49,461 nucleotides of DNA from Poteriospumella lacustris (Eukaryota; Sar; Chrysophyceae; Chromulinales; Dinobryaceae), in NCBI GenBank assembly GCA_008000375.1, contig SMOI01000130.1:35664-85124 (forward strand), given 5' to 3'. The translations under genes and the position numbers were made by a program. Positions 9,851 through 20,206 of the stretch are shown here, in pieces. Under the pieces are notes generated by a model. That model did not search any database. It saw only the letters and a program-made list of their open reading frames with translations, and had not been told where the DNA came from. The number at the start of each line of letters is the position of its first letter. Positions within the stretch are counted from its first letter, which is position 1.

Positions 9851-12373
9851 CTATGCGGACATGAGCTCGCTGCCAATGTACGTATAGTTGGAGAAGAGCA
9901 TCAACACCAACCCAATAAACGAGGCGTACGACGTCATGACGGTCATGGTCAACGAGGTAGACGCTTCTATCCCAAAGACTGTGTATGGTTTCCATTCATT
10001 TTCTGCATCCAGAATGCCAATGAAGGATTCCAATTGTTCCAGGACTTCCCGTGTTTGCGTCACTTCGGCATGATAGCGTTGCCACAGGGAATCTCCTTCG
10101 ACGTACGCCTCTGAACTCATGGTCGTCACTTGCTTGTCGCGGTATTGTTGAGACAACTTGTGGCTGCGATCCTCCATCGCTTGACTTGCTTGCAACCATC
10201 GACGTCGTTGACGTAGGCTATGTCGTGTCAACAGTTGTCTGTACGGTACATACATGGCAGCCACAGATGCATCGTCAAGCAAACCACGGAATCAACACGA
10301 CGGAGAGAAACCACACAGACGGCCTTACTTTTGATCCTTGTATTTCTCATTCATCAATCCCGACAAGAACGTAAACGCCATCAAAAACAAATAAATCAAA
10401 TTGACCGTGACCAGGGATTGCAGCACAAAACTGGAACGTAGCGCTTCAAACCGATTGTTGTATGAAAAGACCACTGCCAGGGAAATGACAATGAGCACGA
10501 CCATAATCGCAATCGTTCCTCCTGTACCGAGACACCGTCAACCGCGCACGTATACATCAACCGATGAAAGAAACCCATGATGCGCATGAACGCAACAGAG
10601 ATACATACACAACGTACCGACGTAGATGTCAATGCGGAATCGAAACCGATCGCCGAAGTTTTGCAAGGCCAATCGTGCGAAAGTCCAGGCCAACACGTTG
10701 TCGACATCATCAAAGGAAACCCGTGGGATCTCCGCGCGTCCACCATCTTCCGCTAAACGTTCACCAATCTCGGTATAACGATGCAACGCACCACTCGTGG
10801 GGTCCATCGTCGTGGAACAAAAGGAGGCCGTCGATGCACGCAACATCGCCGCGGATGCGGTTGAAGCGCGTTCTACATCACTCACACGACTATCGCGTTC
10901 CTGAGGTGTTCCGGACAATGGACAATGCATCGCAGAACTTGTACTCCGACCCACCGATCGACGATGCAAATGATGCATGGACGACAAGTCTCGGAGATAC
11001 GCTGTCGATGGGCGCGCAGTGCCGGCAACACTTTGGGTGCGATTGATCTTGTAAATCGCTTCCATGTTTCGATCGCCGCGTATCTGGGCGATGGATGGAC
11101 GCGCGATGGAAAAAGACATCGTCGAGTCCCTTGAGACGGTTGGACTCCTCAGTGGCGAACTCGGGCTAAGGGACAAGGAAGCCTCTGCGCTCGATGGTGC
11201 TGTACTATTGCCACCCGTGGTGCTCATGGTCATACGTTCACTGATGGTGGCCAATTCAAAATCTGGACCGTTGTCCTCGGGTTGCAACGTCAAATCAGAG
11301 ATGCGAATCATCGCCGTCAGTTCATCGACCATTTGCAATTGACGCAGAACATCAAAGATCGAAACGTACAACACATTGTACACCACCGGTCCACAGGTCA
11401 TGTTGATGAATGTCGACGAGGTATAAAAGACCATTACCCAGACGTAATTGACGTCGTCGTGGGAGGCCTGTTTATGAAGAAACGATGCGGACACGATCAT
11501 AAGCGGAATGATGATGTTGAGGAAGCAAAAGAAATAGATCACATAGAAACACAAGGATTCACCAAAGTTACGCGAATCACATCGACGTACCAAGGCGGTA
11601 ATCACATTAAAGACGGACACACGGTATCGTCCATCCGCCGTTTTCTCGAGACCATCAGTGTCAGCGATACTGAAATCCACGAACTCTCGTCCACGTAAAA
11701 AAGCATGCCAATAAGAGTGTTGACTACGACTAGAGGTCGACTTTTGTGGATTGGGCAAGGAAAAGAAAATATCTGACAGCTTGCTTCCCACACGAATGGC
11801 GGCCGCACCAATTTCAAACTCCAAAACCGCCTCATCACGATTCAACCATGCCGCAATCAACTGCATCTGATCACGATAGATATCCGTAATGGACGAATCC
11901 TCACAACTCATAAAGCGTGTATACTCACTGGTGCTCAGGGAAGCATACTTCAACGCCACGACCAACTTGTGTTGTACGAAATAAATCAATGGGATCCACA
12001 AGGCCCCCGATAAAACTACAAAGGTTTCACTGGGTGCCATAAAATAGGATACGATCATAACGTAGAGAATCAGTGTAAGTCCCCAATTATAAAAGAGAAA
12101 CCAAAAATTGGTTCCCCAAAATCCTTGAGCTGACGGATTAGGGGACAGAAACGAAAAGAAAATGAAACAGTGAATGAATAATTGGAAGAAAAAAATGGAA
12201 GGGTTAAACTGCACTTGAATGGTGTCGAAAATCATTAAATCATGATTGTTTTCAACATTGGAGACAATTCTCTCCAGTCGAGGTGGTTCTTGATGATCAT
12301 CACTCGTTCTGTTATTATCTTTCTTCGACGGCCGCATGGGATTGAATTCAATCGAACCGGAAGTGGCATCCAT
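9851..12373 (-). CDS. Polytopic membrane protein of unknown function, 778 residues
   Basis: Exons 10618-12373, 10329-10521 and 9851-10238 join with introns of 96 and 90 nt, all phases agreeing. The N-terminus is hydrophilic (about 50 residues). Hydrophobic spans follow at IFFFQLFIHCFIFFSFL, FWFLFYNWGLTLILYVMIV, FVVLSGALWIPLIYFV, LCFYVIYFFCFLNIIIPLMI, VWVMVFYTSSTFINMTCG, then, after a long cytoplasm-like Ser/Thr/Arg-rich loop (roughly 370-580), IAIMVVLIVISLAVVF, LVTVNLIYLFLMAFTFL and TSYASFIGLVLMLF. That is about eight spans, with an amphipathic charged stretch before the last. The large loop has many RxxS sites and could be regulated by phosphorylation. I do not recognise the family; a divergent 7TM/ion-channel-like or gustatory-receptor-like protein is a guess only. 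Confidence 0.82.
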
Positions 12374-12876
12374 CGTTTAACTCGATGTGCAGGACTTATT
12401 CTGCGGCAGCACACGTATCACACCAAACGATGGTGATCCTGATGATCTTCTTTTTGTTGTGATCGTAGGAATGATGATAAGGGTGACGAGATACGAGATA
12501 TTTTCTTCATCATTTTCCCATTTTCATTTGTCGTTCATGGTTCATCGTCGTCATCTTGAACACCACATAGAAAGTCGCTTACTATAGCATTGTCATTCAC
12601 CATTTGATACTAACTTAAGGGTGAAACAGATCAGTCACGGCGGCTGCCTTTCGATTGAATGAATCGAATCGAAAGCAACCGAACGATGCATGTGATTGGC
12701 ATACAGATGCCAAAGCTTTGAGCACAAAGTGGAAGTGAGTTGTGTGACAATTTTTATCCAACAACCGCAGAAAGATTTCGGGCATTATTTGGCCTTGTGT
12801 TCGTCGAATTCACTGTTTTAGAGTTATCCAAACCCATTCGCAACCATCACGGTGATTGCCATCTAATTCAGTGACG
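12374..12876. other. Divergent promoter region
   Basis: It lies between the membrane-protein gene (minus, start 12373) and the UIM/UBA-like gene (plus, start 12877). Composition is ordinary, with no long frame and no repeat. Promoters for both genes are expected here; I see no clear TATA element. Confidence 0.5.
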
Positions 12877-15800
12877 ATGAGTATGTATGGGTCCGACAAA
12901 AAGGATTTGTCCAGAAAGCTGACCCAACATACACTGGGAGAGGTGAGTCGTCTCATTGATGTCGGTAGATCACTGTCGATGCGATGCGTTTACCCTTCGG
13001 TTTCGTTTCATGCACTTTCATAGGTTCTGCAAGAACTTGGCGTGGACAACATCGAAGATGATTATCAAAGCTCAGACGAAGAGAAAGAGGACCATTCTCC
13101 TCATGCAGCAGCTGCTTCGCAGCACATGAAGCCAAGTCTATCTCGTTACCAATCGAACGGCCTTGCAGTTCCGGCGCACACGATGCCCACTTCTCTTCCA
13201 ACCGCCAGCTTCAGTCAACGAAATAACGACAGCTTCCATAGAAACAATGGTATGCAGCTTCCTATGTCTGGTTCCTTTAACCGCCCGGTGTCTAGGCCTG
13301 GCAGTTTCCATCACGGATCACAAAAGAGACCCGAAATACAGCACGCTACCGTGGCTGATTACTACGATATGTCCAAGTTGTCAGAAGAAGAACAGATATC
13401 TTTGACCTTGAAGCTCTCTGAACAAGAGTCCAAATACGGAGTGAACATGCTGGATGAGTTAAAGACGGTGGATCCCTCCGAAATCGCCGACTTGGAAGCC
13501 TGTGGCTATAATTTCGGTCAAGCGGTGGAGATGATCTTCAATCGCCGCCGCAATGCCTTCAACAACGATTCGACAAGCGATCGCAGCAATAATGGCTGGT
13601 CTGGGTATCGATCGACGCCTCCCAGCAGCAGCCAGCCAACGTCTGTGAAGCGGACCACCTCCGGTATCGCCGTGCCGTCAGCATATTCTCCGGCAGCGCA
13701 ACCAGAATCTTCGTCGCCTGCGAAAATTACACAGCCGCAACTTGAGCGCCCTCTTTCTGTGTCCAATGTTGCATATTTGGATTCATTTCAAAAGCCCAAC
13801 GCGTTGAAATCCCGGCGACATTCTGGCATCTTGCATCACATCGAAGAGAAACTAGGTCGGTCCGTGACACCTACACCCCATGACGCCCATGACAGTGACG
13901 ACGACATCGAGCACAAAGCATCCGAACCTATTCCTCAAAGCCATACCAAAAGCTTCATGAATTCGTTTCAGAAGCCGAATGCGTTGAAGGATCGCCGCCA
14001 TTCGGGGATTATGCACGTGATCGAAAGCAAACATCAGCAGGGTCACCGCGACGACGATATCGAATACAAAGCCGATCCAACACCATCTCCAACCAAGCAA
14101 GCGTTTCCTCCGACCTCCCCTGAGCAATCATCCCGATCCTTGATGGATTCCTTTGCGAAGCCAAACAACAGTTTGAAAGAACGTCGTCCGTCTGGTGTCT
14201 TTCATCATCAGGCCAACGATGGTTCCAAACCAACGACGCCTCATGGTTCCAGTGTCAAAGCGCCACCCCCAGCGACGTTCAGTCGCGACAACAGTTTATC
14301 GACGGAGGTCTCGTTCTCGGCATCGAGCCCTCATTCCCCACAGCATCATTATGCCGATATCATGGAACGGCGACAGAGCGGTGGACGTACGCCTCCACCA
14401 CCGGATGCCATCCATCGGGTCAACCTCTTGGATCGTAAACAATCAGGTATCCGTGGCCAGCATTTGCGTCAAAACAGTCAAAGTACCGCCGAGGGCATGG
14501 ACAGTTGGACAGACGCCCTCGATAACGGAGTAGGACAGATGTCCTCCGAACCACGGCGGAGAGGTGGGACGCCACCCCCTGCGGATGCCATCAAGACTGT
14601 CAATCTCTTGGATCGCAAGAACTCGGGTATTTTGTTCTCACGCAGTCGAAGCAATAGTCTTGACGTCACGGACACTTCCTCTGTATCACCCGTACCTCCA
14701 CCTCCACCACAACCAGCACAACTACCATCGGCGTTGCGAACGGGTCAATCGCCCGTGAACTTAATCGACGAGATGCTGGATCCCAGTCAAATGTCTGAAG
14801 AAGATCAGATCGCCTTGTCCATCAAGTTGTCCGAACAAGAAGCGAGATATGGTACGAACATGTTGGAAGAGTTGCCACGCATTGATCCTTCCGAGATCGA
14901 AACGTTGGAATCCTTTGGGTACAACTTCGGTCAAGCGGTCGAGATCATTTTCAAAGAGCATCACGATGTGACACAAGAGGTGTCCCTGCATGCGGATGAA
15001 GCAGCGTTGGTCTTACCTGACGATGCCTTGTCGACAGCGTCCGGAGCGACGTACGGTACGACCGAGAATCCCCACCAAAGCAACAACAATAACGGCAGCA
15101 GCAGCAACAACCACAATAATCCATTGCGTCGACGTCCATCGAATTCCGACTTGTATGAGGCCGTGCAACAGGTTCCCAGCGTTGACACTGCTTCGTCGTA
15201 CCCGTCGTCGCTGGGATATCCATCGAAAAGTCCCAGCGATTCCTATCGCACCATGAATCAGTCCAATATGCGACGGGATGGGTCATCAGCGATGGGATCG
15301 CCAACGGTACCTACCAGTGGGGCATTGTACGGTGGGGATATGACCTTGCGACGTGGTGGTTCGCAGGCGAATCTCATGGCGACGATGATGATGCCAAGCG
15401 AAGAAGCGAGTCGTTCCACGCGGAATCTCGTCCGCAAGTCTTCGCGGGTGCTGATGGATGTCGCCAACGCACCACCCAGCAGTGGATCATCGTCGCATCT
15501 CGCACGGAATCCGCCCCAACGCATTCCTTCTCAGTCGACGATGACCAGCTTTGATGCTCAGAGTGTGACCTCCACGCAAACGATCGAAGCTCTTCGTTAT
15601 CTGCCTCCGGGTCACCATCATGTGTCTACCCAGCACTATGGAGGTCATTCTGAGCAGCAGCCGCCACGACCATTGTCGATGCATGGTCACCCCTCATCGT
15701 TCCATCGTTCATCAGGTCCGACCACGGACCAATACGGCTATCCGATCAATCAAGAGACGTATTCTCCCCCGCCACCACAGCCACCGCCATCGTCGTCGTC

Positions 15801-17140
15801 GAATGAGCTCCGCCGGCACAGCAGCCATCACCAAATGGCGTCCCATCGACACCAACAACAACTACAGTACGAGGACTACTACCACTCGCCTCCTCAGCAG
15901 CCATCACAACCACTGCCGCCGCCTCAGCTGTTAGGGCAACCACAGCCAGTGCTCAACATCGATCGCCGGTTATCCAGCTCGTCGCATTCCTATTACGATG
16001 GCGACAGTGGTGGGCGACACGGAGGAGGCGTTGCCGTGCTCAGCCGATCGAGCAGTGCCAACGACGAACGCGGTAGTAGTGGTGGTCCCCGTGGCGTCCC
16101 TGTCTCAACGGAGCGTGGTCACGGTGATCCTACCAGCCCTACCTGTGGCATGGAGCCTTATCTTGGCCATCAATTTGCCCCACCTCCACCGGGGGTACCG
16201 CCGTCTCCCGTCTCGGCACAGCCACCGAAGACGTTGACGGCGCGCCCCTCGGTACAAAACATGATCCCCGTACGCGTCGACGCGTACTATGACGTGCCCG
16301 ACAACCATGCGCATCACCCCTCTTCGTCGACGACGACAGGGACGACGGGTATTTATCGGTCCTCCTCCCAGGAGATCAATCGTTCACATTCGCAATCGTT
16401 CTATGACCAACATCGCCCACCGTCACAACCCTTTGCCTCTTCGCAGGGTGGTGGTGGTGGTGGTTCTTACCAACCGACACCGCGATCCGGCGGTAGCCAT
16501 TACACCGACCCGTATTCACCCAACGGTGGTGGTCCCACTGGTGGCCACTACGGCATCTCTCAAGCCAGTTACGACTCCATCGATCAACATGGCGGCCGCC
16601 TGTCGTCCTCGTCGTCGTCGGCGGCACAGCAGGGGTACTACCCGCATGCGAATGCCCCCTCGCCCTTGCAACCCTCGCCTTCCCATCCCCATCCACATCC
16701 CCATGCACCGCATTATTCCCCTCCCCCGACGTACCGCTCGATGGGGCCACCCACCACGATAAGGAACGGTGGCCATGGCCATGGCGGCAGCAGCAGCAGC
16801 AGCAGTATCATCGATTCCATGCGATCCGACGCTCTTTCTCGTACGTTTCGCTTCCTCCCCCTCCCCGCCGCTTCCCTTTTGCTGCGTGCCTCTAATTAAC
16901 GACGATGTGATTCATTGCGTGTGCTACTGTACAGGGCTTTCGGAAGATGAACAGATCCGCTTGTCGATGCTCGTATCGAAACAAGAGGAAGTGCACGGGG
17001 TCAACATGTTTGATCGGTTGCGGTCGACCGATCAGCCAGAGATTGACTATTGGCTGTCGTTGGGCTACAAGTTCGACAAAGTGGCGTTGTTCATGTTTCA
17101 ACGCCATTTCGACCCCCGCATCACCCACCCCGAACGATAA
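12877..17140 (+). CDS. Scaffold-like protein with three UIM-plus-UBA-like modules and an RRxSG array
   Basis: Exons 12877-12942, 13024-16840 and 16935-17140 join across GT-AG introns of 81 and 94 nt, giving 1362 residues. The ATG at 12877 opens MSMYGSDKKDLSRKL. Three modules of about 58 residues occur at residues about 138-197, 612-670 and 1296-1355 (the last is the spliced C-terminus). Each starts with a helix such as SEEEQISLTLKLSEQE, SEEDQIALSIKLSEQE or SEDEQIRLSMLVSKQE. These follow the ubiquitin-interacting-motif pattern (acidic, hydrophobic-x2-A-x3-S-x2-E), with Ala replaced by Thr or Ser. The second half (for example IADLEACGYNFGQAVEMIF) has the look of a UBA helix pair with a GY/F turn. 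Between modules 1 and 2 are six RR/RK-x-S-G sites. The rest is Ser/Pro/Gln/His-rich and disordered. An adaptor or signalling scaffold is inferred; ubiquitin binding is untested. Confidence 0.85.
13369..13548 (+). repeat. UIM/UBA-like module 1
   Basis: First copy of the roughly 58-residue module. It shares with the other copies the pattern LSEEEQIxLxxKLSEQExxYGxNMLxEL...DPSEI..LE..GYNFGQAVEMIF. It is closest to module 2 (14791-14964). Confidence 0.8.
13780..14640 (+). repeat. Six-copy RRxSG / RKxSG protein repeat
   Basis: Copies near 13811, 13990, 14179, 14365, 14431 and 14611 encode RRHSGI, RRHSGI, RRPSGV, RRQSGG, RKQSGI and RKNSGI. The first three are preceded by SFQKPNALK/SFAKPNNSLK; the last three have PPP.DAI..VNLLDR nearby. 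Spacing is about 60 residues except one short step. R-R-x-S is the classic consensus of PKA-type basophilic kinases. Confidence 0.8.
14791..14964 (+). repeat. UIM/UBA-like module 2
   Basis: Second copy, strongly similar to module 1 in both protein and order of blocks. It is followed by EHHDVTQEVSLHADE. Confidence 0.8.
16935..17118 (+). repeat. UIM/UBA-like module 3, spliced on as the C-terminal exon
   Basis: The most diverged copy, carried almost alone by the last exon. It keeps SEDEQIRLSM, the GVNMFDRL block and LGYKFDKVALFMF. The intron breaks an Arg codon just before the module, so the exon is a module-sized unit. Confidence 0.75.
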
Positions 17141-18369
17141 TGGCCTCACCCCCCCCCCCCCGCGCCGCCGCACGCACACCAACACACTTAGGTTATCGCA
17201 CAGGTGATTCGTTGGAGTTACTGTACATTCGTTCGTTTGGCGTTGGGTTTCATTATGTCGTAGTTCGTTGTTGTTGAATGTTTGGCTCGTGCATGTCCAA
17301 TGCACACACGTGTTTCATGTTTTGCTGGTTCTCAGCTTGATAGATACGATATGGGCGCGTGTATGAAGCGTCTGCCGTGTGCACCGAGGCAGCCAGCTGT
17401 CTCTGGCCCATTGAGTTTGCGCTCTCGTTCGTTCTTTACTTCTTTCTTCTTTGGTTTTATTGTTCTCCTGTCCTTGTCCCACTCTGTGTGTGTGCTGGAT
17501 GTGCTAATTTCTTTCAGTGAACGATATGTTTCCTACAGTGCAGTGAAGTCACGTGTGGCCACAGTGTCCAATGGTTTCCTTTTTCCATGCTCCCTCCCTC
17601 CCCCCACCGTCCCTCTTCCCCCCTTCTCCAATTTACATTATGTTGCCCCCCCCCCGCCCTATGAGCGTCAGCGTGTGACGCGGTACTGCACAGGTCGATG
17701 CATATCGCCTGCAGATGTCCCGTGCGCGCTGGTCGCGGTCTCTCCTTTGGTCCTCCTGCTCTCCACCTACCACATATCCCCCCAGGCTCCGTTTGCGCAG
17801 TGTTCTCGTCGGGGGGAAAACGAAGCTGGGTTAACCGTTGAGTTGTATCTTGAAATGTATTCTGGTCGCCCCTCTCGTTGTTCTTCTACCATTTTTGAAT
17901 TGATCGTCGTCTTCGTCGTCGTCTTCATCGTCGTCGTCGTTATCGTCGTCGCTGTTGTTGTCGTTATCGTTGTTGTTGTCGTTGCGCTGGTTGTTCTTCT
18001 CGTTGCGTTCCTGTGGGCATTGTTCTGGTCGGCCTCTGTTCGTCTCTCACCGGCGTGTTTGTTCCGTTGTATGCAAGCCGTTCGTCTCGCCCTCTCTGGT
18101 GCTTTCGTGGCCTCATCAGAGAGCCGTCGTTCAGTTCACAGTTCACCGATATACTCTGCTCTCTTCTTCCTCTCTCCCTCCTCCTCATTCTCTTTCCTTT
18201 CCACCCCGCAGTTCAAACGACACGTCATCGATGCTCGTTCAGTTCCGCTGATGTGGTTGTCCTGCAGACTTCGCGGCGCTGCCGTCGGTCACTCACTCAT
18301 TATCTCTGCCGTATATATACATACGTGTACATACATATATGTACAGCCGCTGCTGCCTCTTCCTTCCTC

Positions 18370-18410
18370 CACTGCCACTGCCACTGCCTCTGCCTCTGCC
18401 TCTGCCTCTA
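18370..18410. repeat. CCACTG/CCTCTG hexanucleotide repeat
   Basis: Three CCACTG units run into four CCTCTG units. A related array occurs 400 bases downstream. Confidence 0.85.
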
Positions 18411-18802
18411 TATCGCTGTAAATATATTTACTGTTTGTGTGTACGTACTGTGTGTTGCCCATTTCCTGTTGGACGCTTTTGACACTTGGCGCTGTTTGTT
18501 TTTTCTCTTGGGGATGTACAGTTCAGTACATATATCTGCTGCCGTAGCGTATTCTTCTCTTAGCGTGCATATCTCTATCGCTCTTTCTGGACTGCTGACT
18601 GTTTCCACTTCGTGTCGTTGTCGCTCTCTCACCTTACTCTCGCCCTTGTGCTTCATTCCCCCCTCCACACTCCTCCTCCCTGCCAATAATCGTTGTTCAG
18701 TCAGTCATTTCGCATCGATGCATCGCTGACTATATCGATGGAAACGCGCCCTCTATCCGCGGCTGGTCATCAACATATATGTACCTTCCTCCGGTAGCCC
18801 TC

Positions 18803-18865
18803 TCTCTGCCTCTGCCTCTGCCTCTGTCTCTGTCTCTGTCTCGTGTCTCGTGTCTCTGTCTCTCA
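18803..18865. repeat. CTCTGC/CTCTGT hexanucleotide repeat
   Basis: CTCTGC units pass into CTCTGT units, then CTCGTGT and CTCTGT variants. Same family as the array at 18370. Confidence 0.85.
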
Positions 18866-19272
18866 CACCTGTCCGCTCGTTGTATATAAACGATAGCGCC
18901 CAGACGAACCACTGTAATCACCGCCTCCACCCAGCAAACTCACAATCCTGTTTCTACCGACCAACCCTTCTTCTACAGTACATGAGCTCTCTGTCTGTTG
19001 CTCACAAATAAGCAAATTAGTCAAGCTACAATGCAACCTCTACGGAGGTTGAGACGGAAGAGACGAGACCCGCAGCCCCCACTGCGCCGCTCAGTCACTG
19101 TTAGGTGGAAGTTACACATAGTGTAGGTCATGAAAGGAATTCCAACGAAGACACGAGGATATCCATTCCATTAGCAACAATCATAGCACGAATTAAAATC
19201 ATTGATCGCCAATAGGCGTTCGTTGGTCGGTGAACCTGCACGAACCCCGAGCATGGTCTGCTGCATACCTAC

Positions 19273-19920
19273 TCAACGAATCTCAAAGAACGACTCCAAA
19301 ATGATGTCTGGATCAATTCTGCTTGTTGCGCGGATAACATGAGCTTTACCAATCGCTGTTATTGGTGGGCCCATGTTTGCCACCGCGGCTGCTCTTGCTC
19401 CTAGCGACAGAGACCATTGAGGAAGATTCTCCCGACAAGCGGCGAATTGAGGATCCGATGAAAAGGTGAAAATGTTTCCATTTCCAGTAGGATCAATCCC
19501 GCCACTCTGATGTGAAGTCATAATGTTAATCAACGTGTCTTTGCAATTCGCAGGATTATCGGGTGCGGTTTCTCGACCACATGCTGCTTGGAGACCAGCG
19601 TCGCTCCATTCTACTACCAGAACTGGGTCACCTAGCGCAAGACGTGGAACCAAGTCACGTTACAAGAATGAAAGATCAATTTCTGGCAAAAAGTGGAACA
19701 GAGAATGAAATCGCTCCGCCAACTCTGATCTTGCCACGCTTGTCGATGAGATTTTCGGACGTATCTTATGTTTGATATGTTTTTGATCGGATGTTTGCGA
19801 CATTCCAAATGGGAAAAGCAGATCATTGGAGCTAGGGAACTGCAAGATGACGAATGGATATTTGTAATCTGTCAGCGACGACTTGATGTAGCACCCTCCC
19901 ACACTCTGCTGCTGCACCCT
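19273..19920 (-). pseudogene. Possible degenerate coding region, one in-frame stop
   Basis: On the minus strand one reading frame runs from the CGT tract to TGA at 19273 with a single TAA at 19662-19660. The downstream part (127 codons) reads like protein, for example ENLPQWSLSLGARAAAVANM and NGNIFTFSSDPQFAACR. The upstream part (about 75 codons, ILQFPSSNDLLFPFGM) is also protein-like. I found no in-phase short intron that removes the TAA. It may be a pseudogene, an unresolved multi-exon gene, or chance. No family is recognised. Confidence 0.3.
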
Positions 19921-19924
19921 CCGA

Positions 19925-20003
<79 letters not shown>

Positions 20004-20017
20004 CTCGTCGTCGTCGT
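19925..20017. repeat. CGT trinucleotide microsatellite, about 30 units
   Basis: About 26 uninterrupted CGT units (to about 20003), one CTC interruption, then about four more. It lies some 190 bases upstream of the ATG of the WKPP-module gene, so it is probably in its leader or promoter. Length polymorphism is expected. Confidence 0.95.
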
Positions 20018-20206
20018 GTCATATCTTGTCTCTCGTCGTCGACGGAGAAACTTGCTTCCCCAAGAAACGGGCGATATGCGATATACAACTGTAAAGCTCC
20101 TCCTTGCAATAGAGAGCAATCCAGAACAAGAACAAGAGCAAGAACTATTCGTTCATCCATTGGTGATTGGCTGCTCCGTGTTGTATTGGCCATCAATCAA
20201 CAAAAA

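Larger units (their letters stand above)
17141..20206. other. 3-kb pyrimidine-rich, repeat-rich region without a convincing gene
   Basis: It follows the UIM/UBA-like gene and precedes the WKPP-module gene. The plus strand is strongly C/T-rich, with a C run at 17150, TCG/TTG triplets at 17900-18010 (these produce a spurious Val-rich frame), CCTCTG hexamers and a long CGT tract. A plus-strand frame of 379 codons (17282-18421) has no ATG start and owes its length to the pyrimidine bias, because stop codons are purine-rich. The stretch may be 3' UTR, intergenic or an upstream leader. A possible pseudogene on the minus strand is listed separately. Confidence 0.5.

Noticed and set aside
17282-18421. 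379-codon plus-strand frame with a Val-rich hydrophobic stretch
   Set aside because: It has no ATG at its start, and its length follows from the pyrimidine-rich strand, which has few stop codons. The Val run is a TCG/GTC/GTT repeat read in one frame, and composition drifts to simple repeats at the end.
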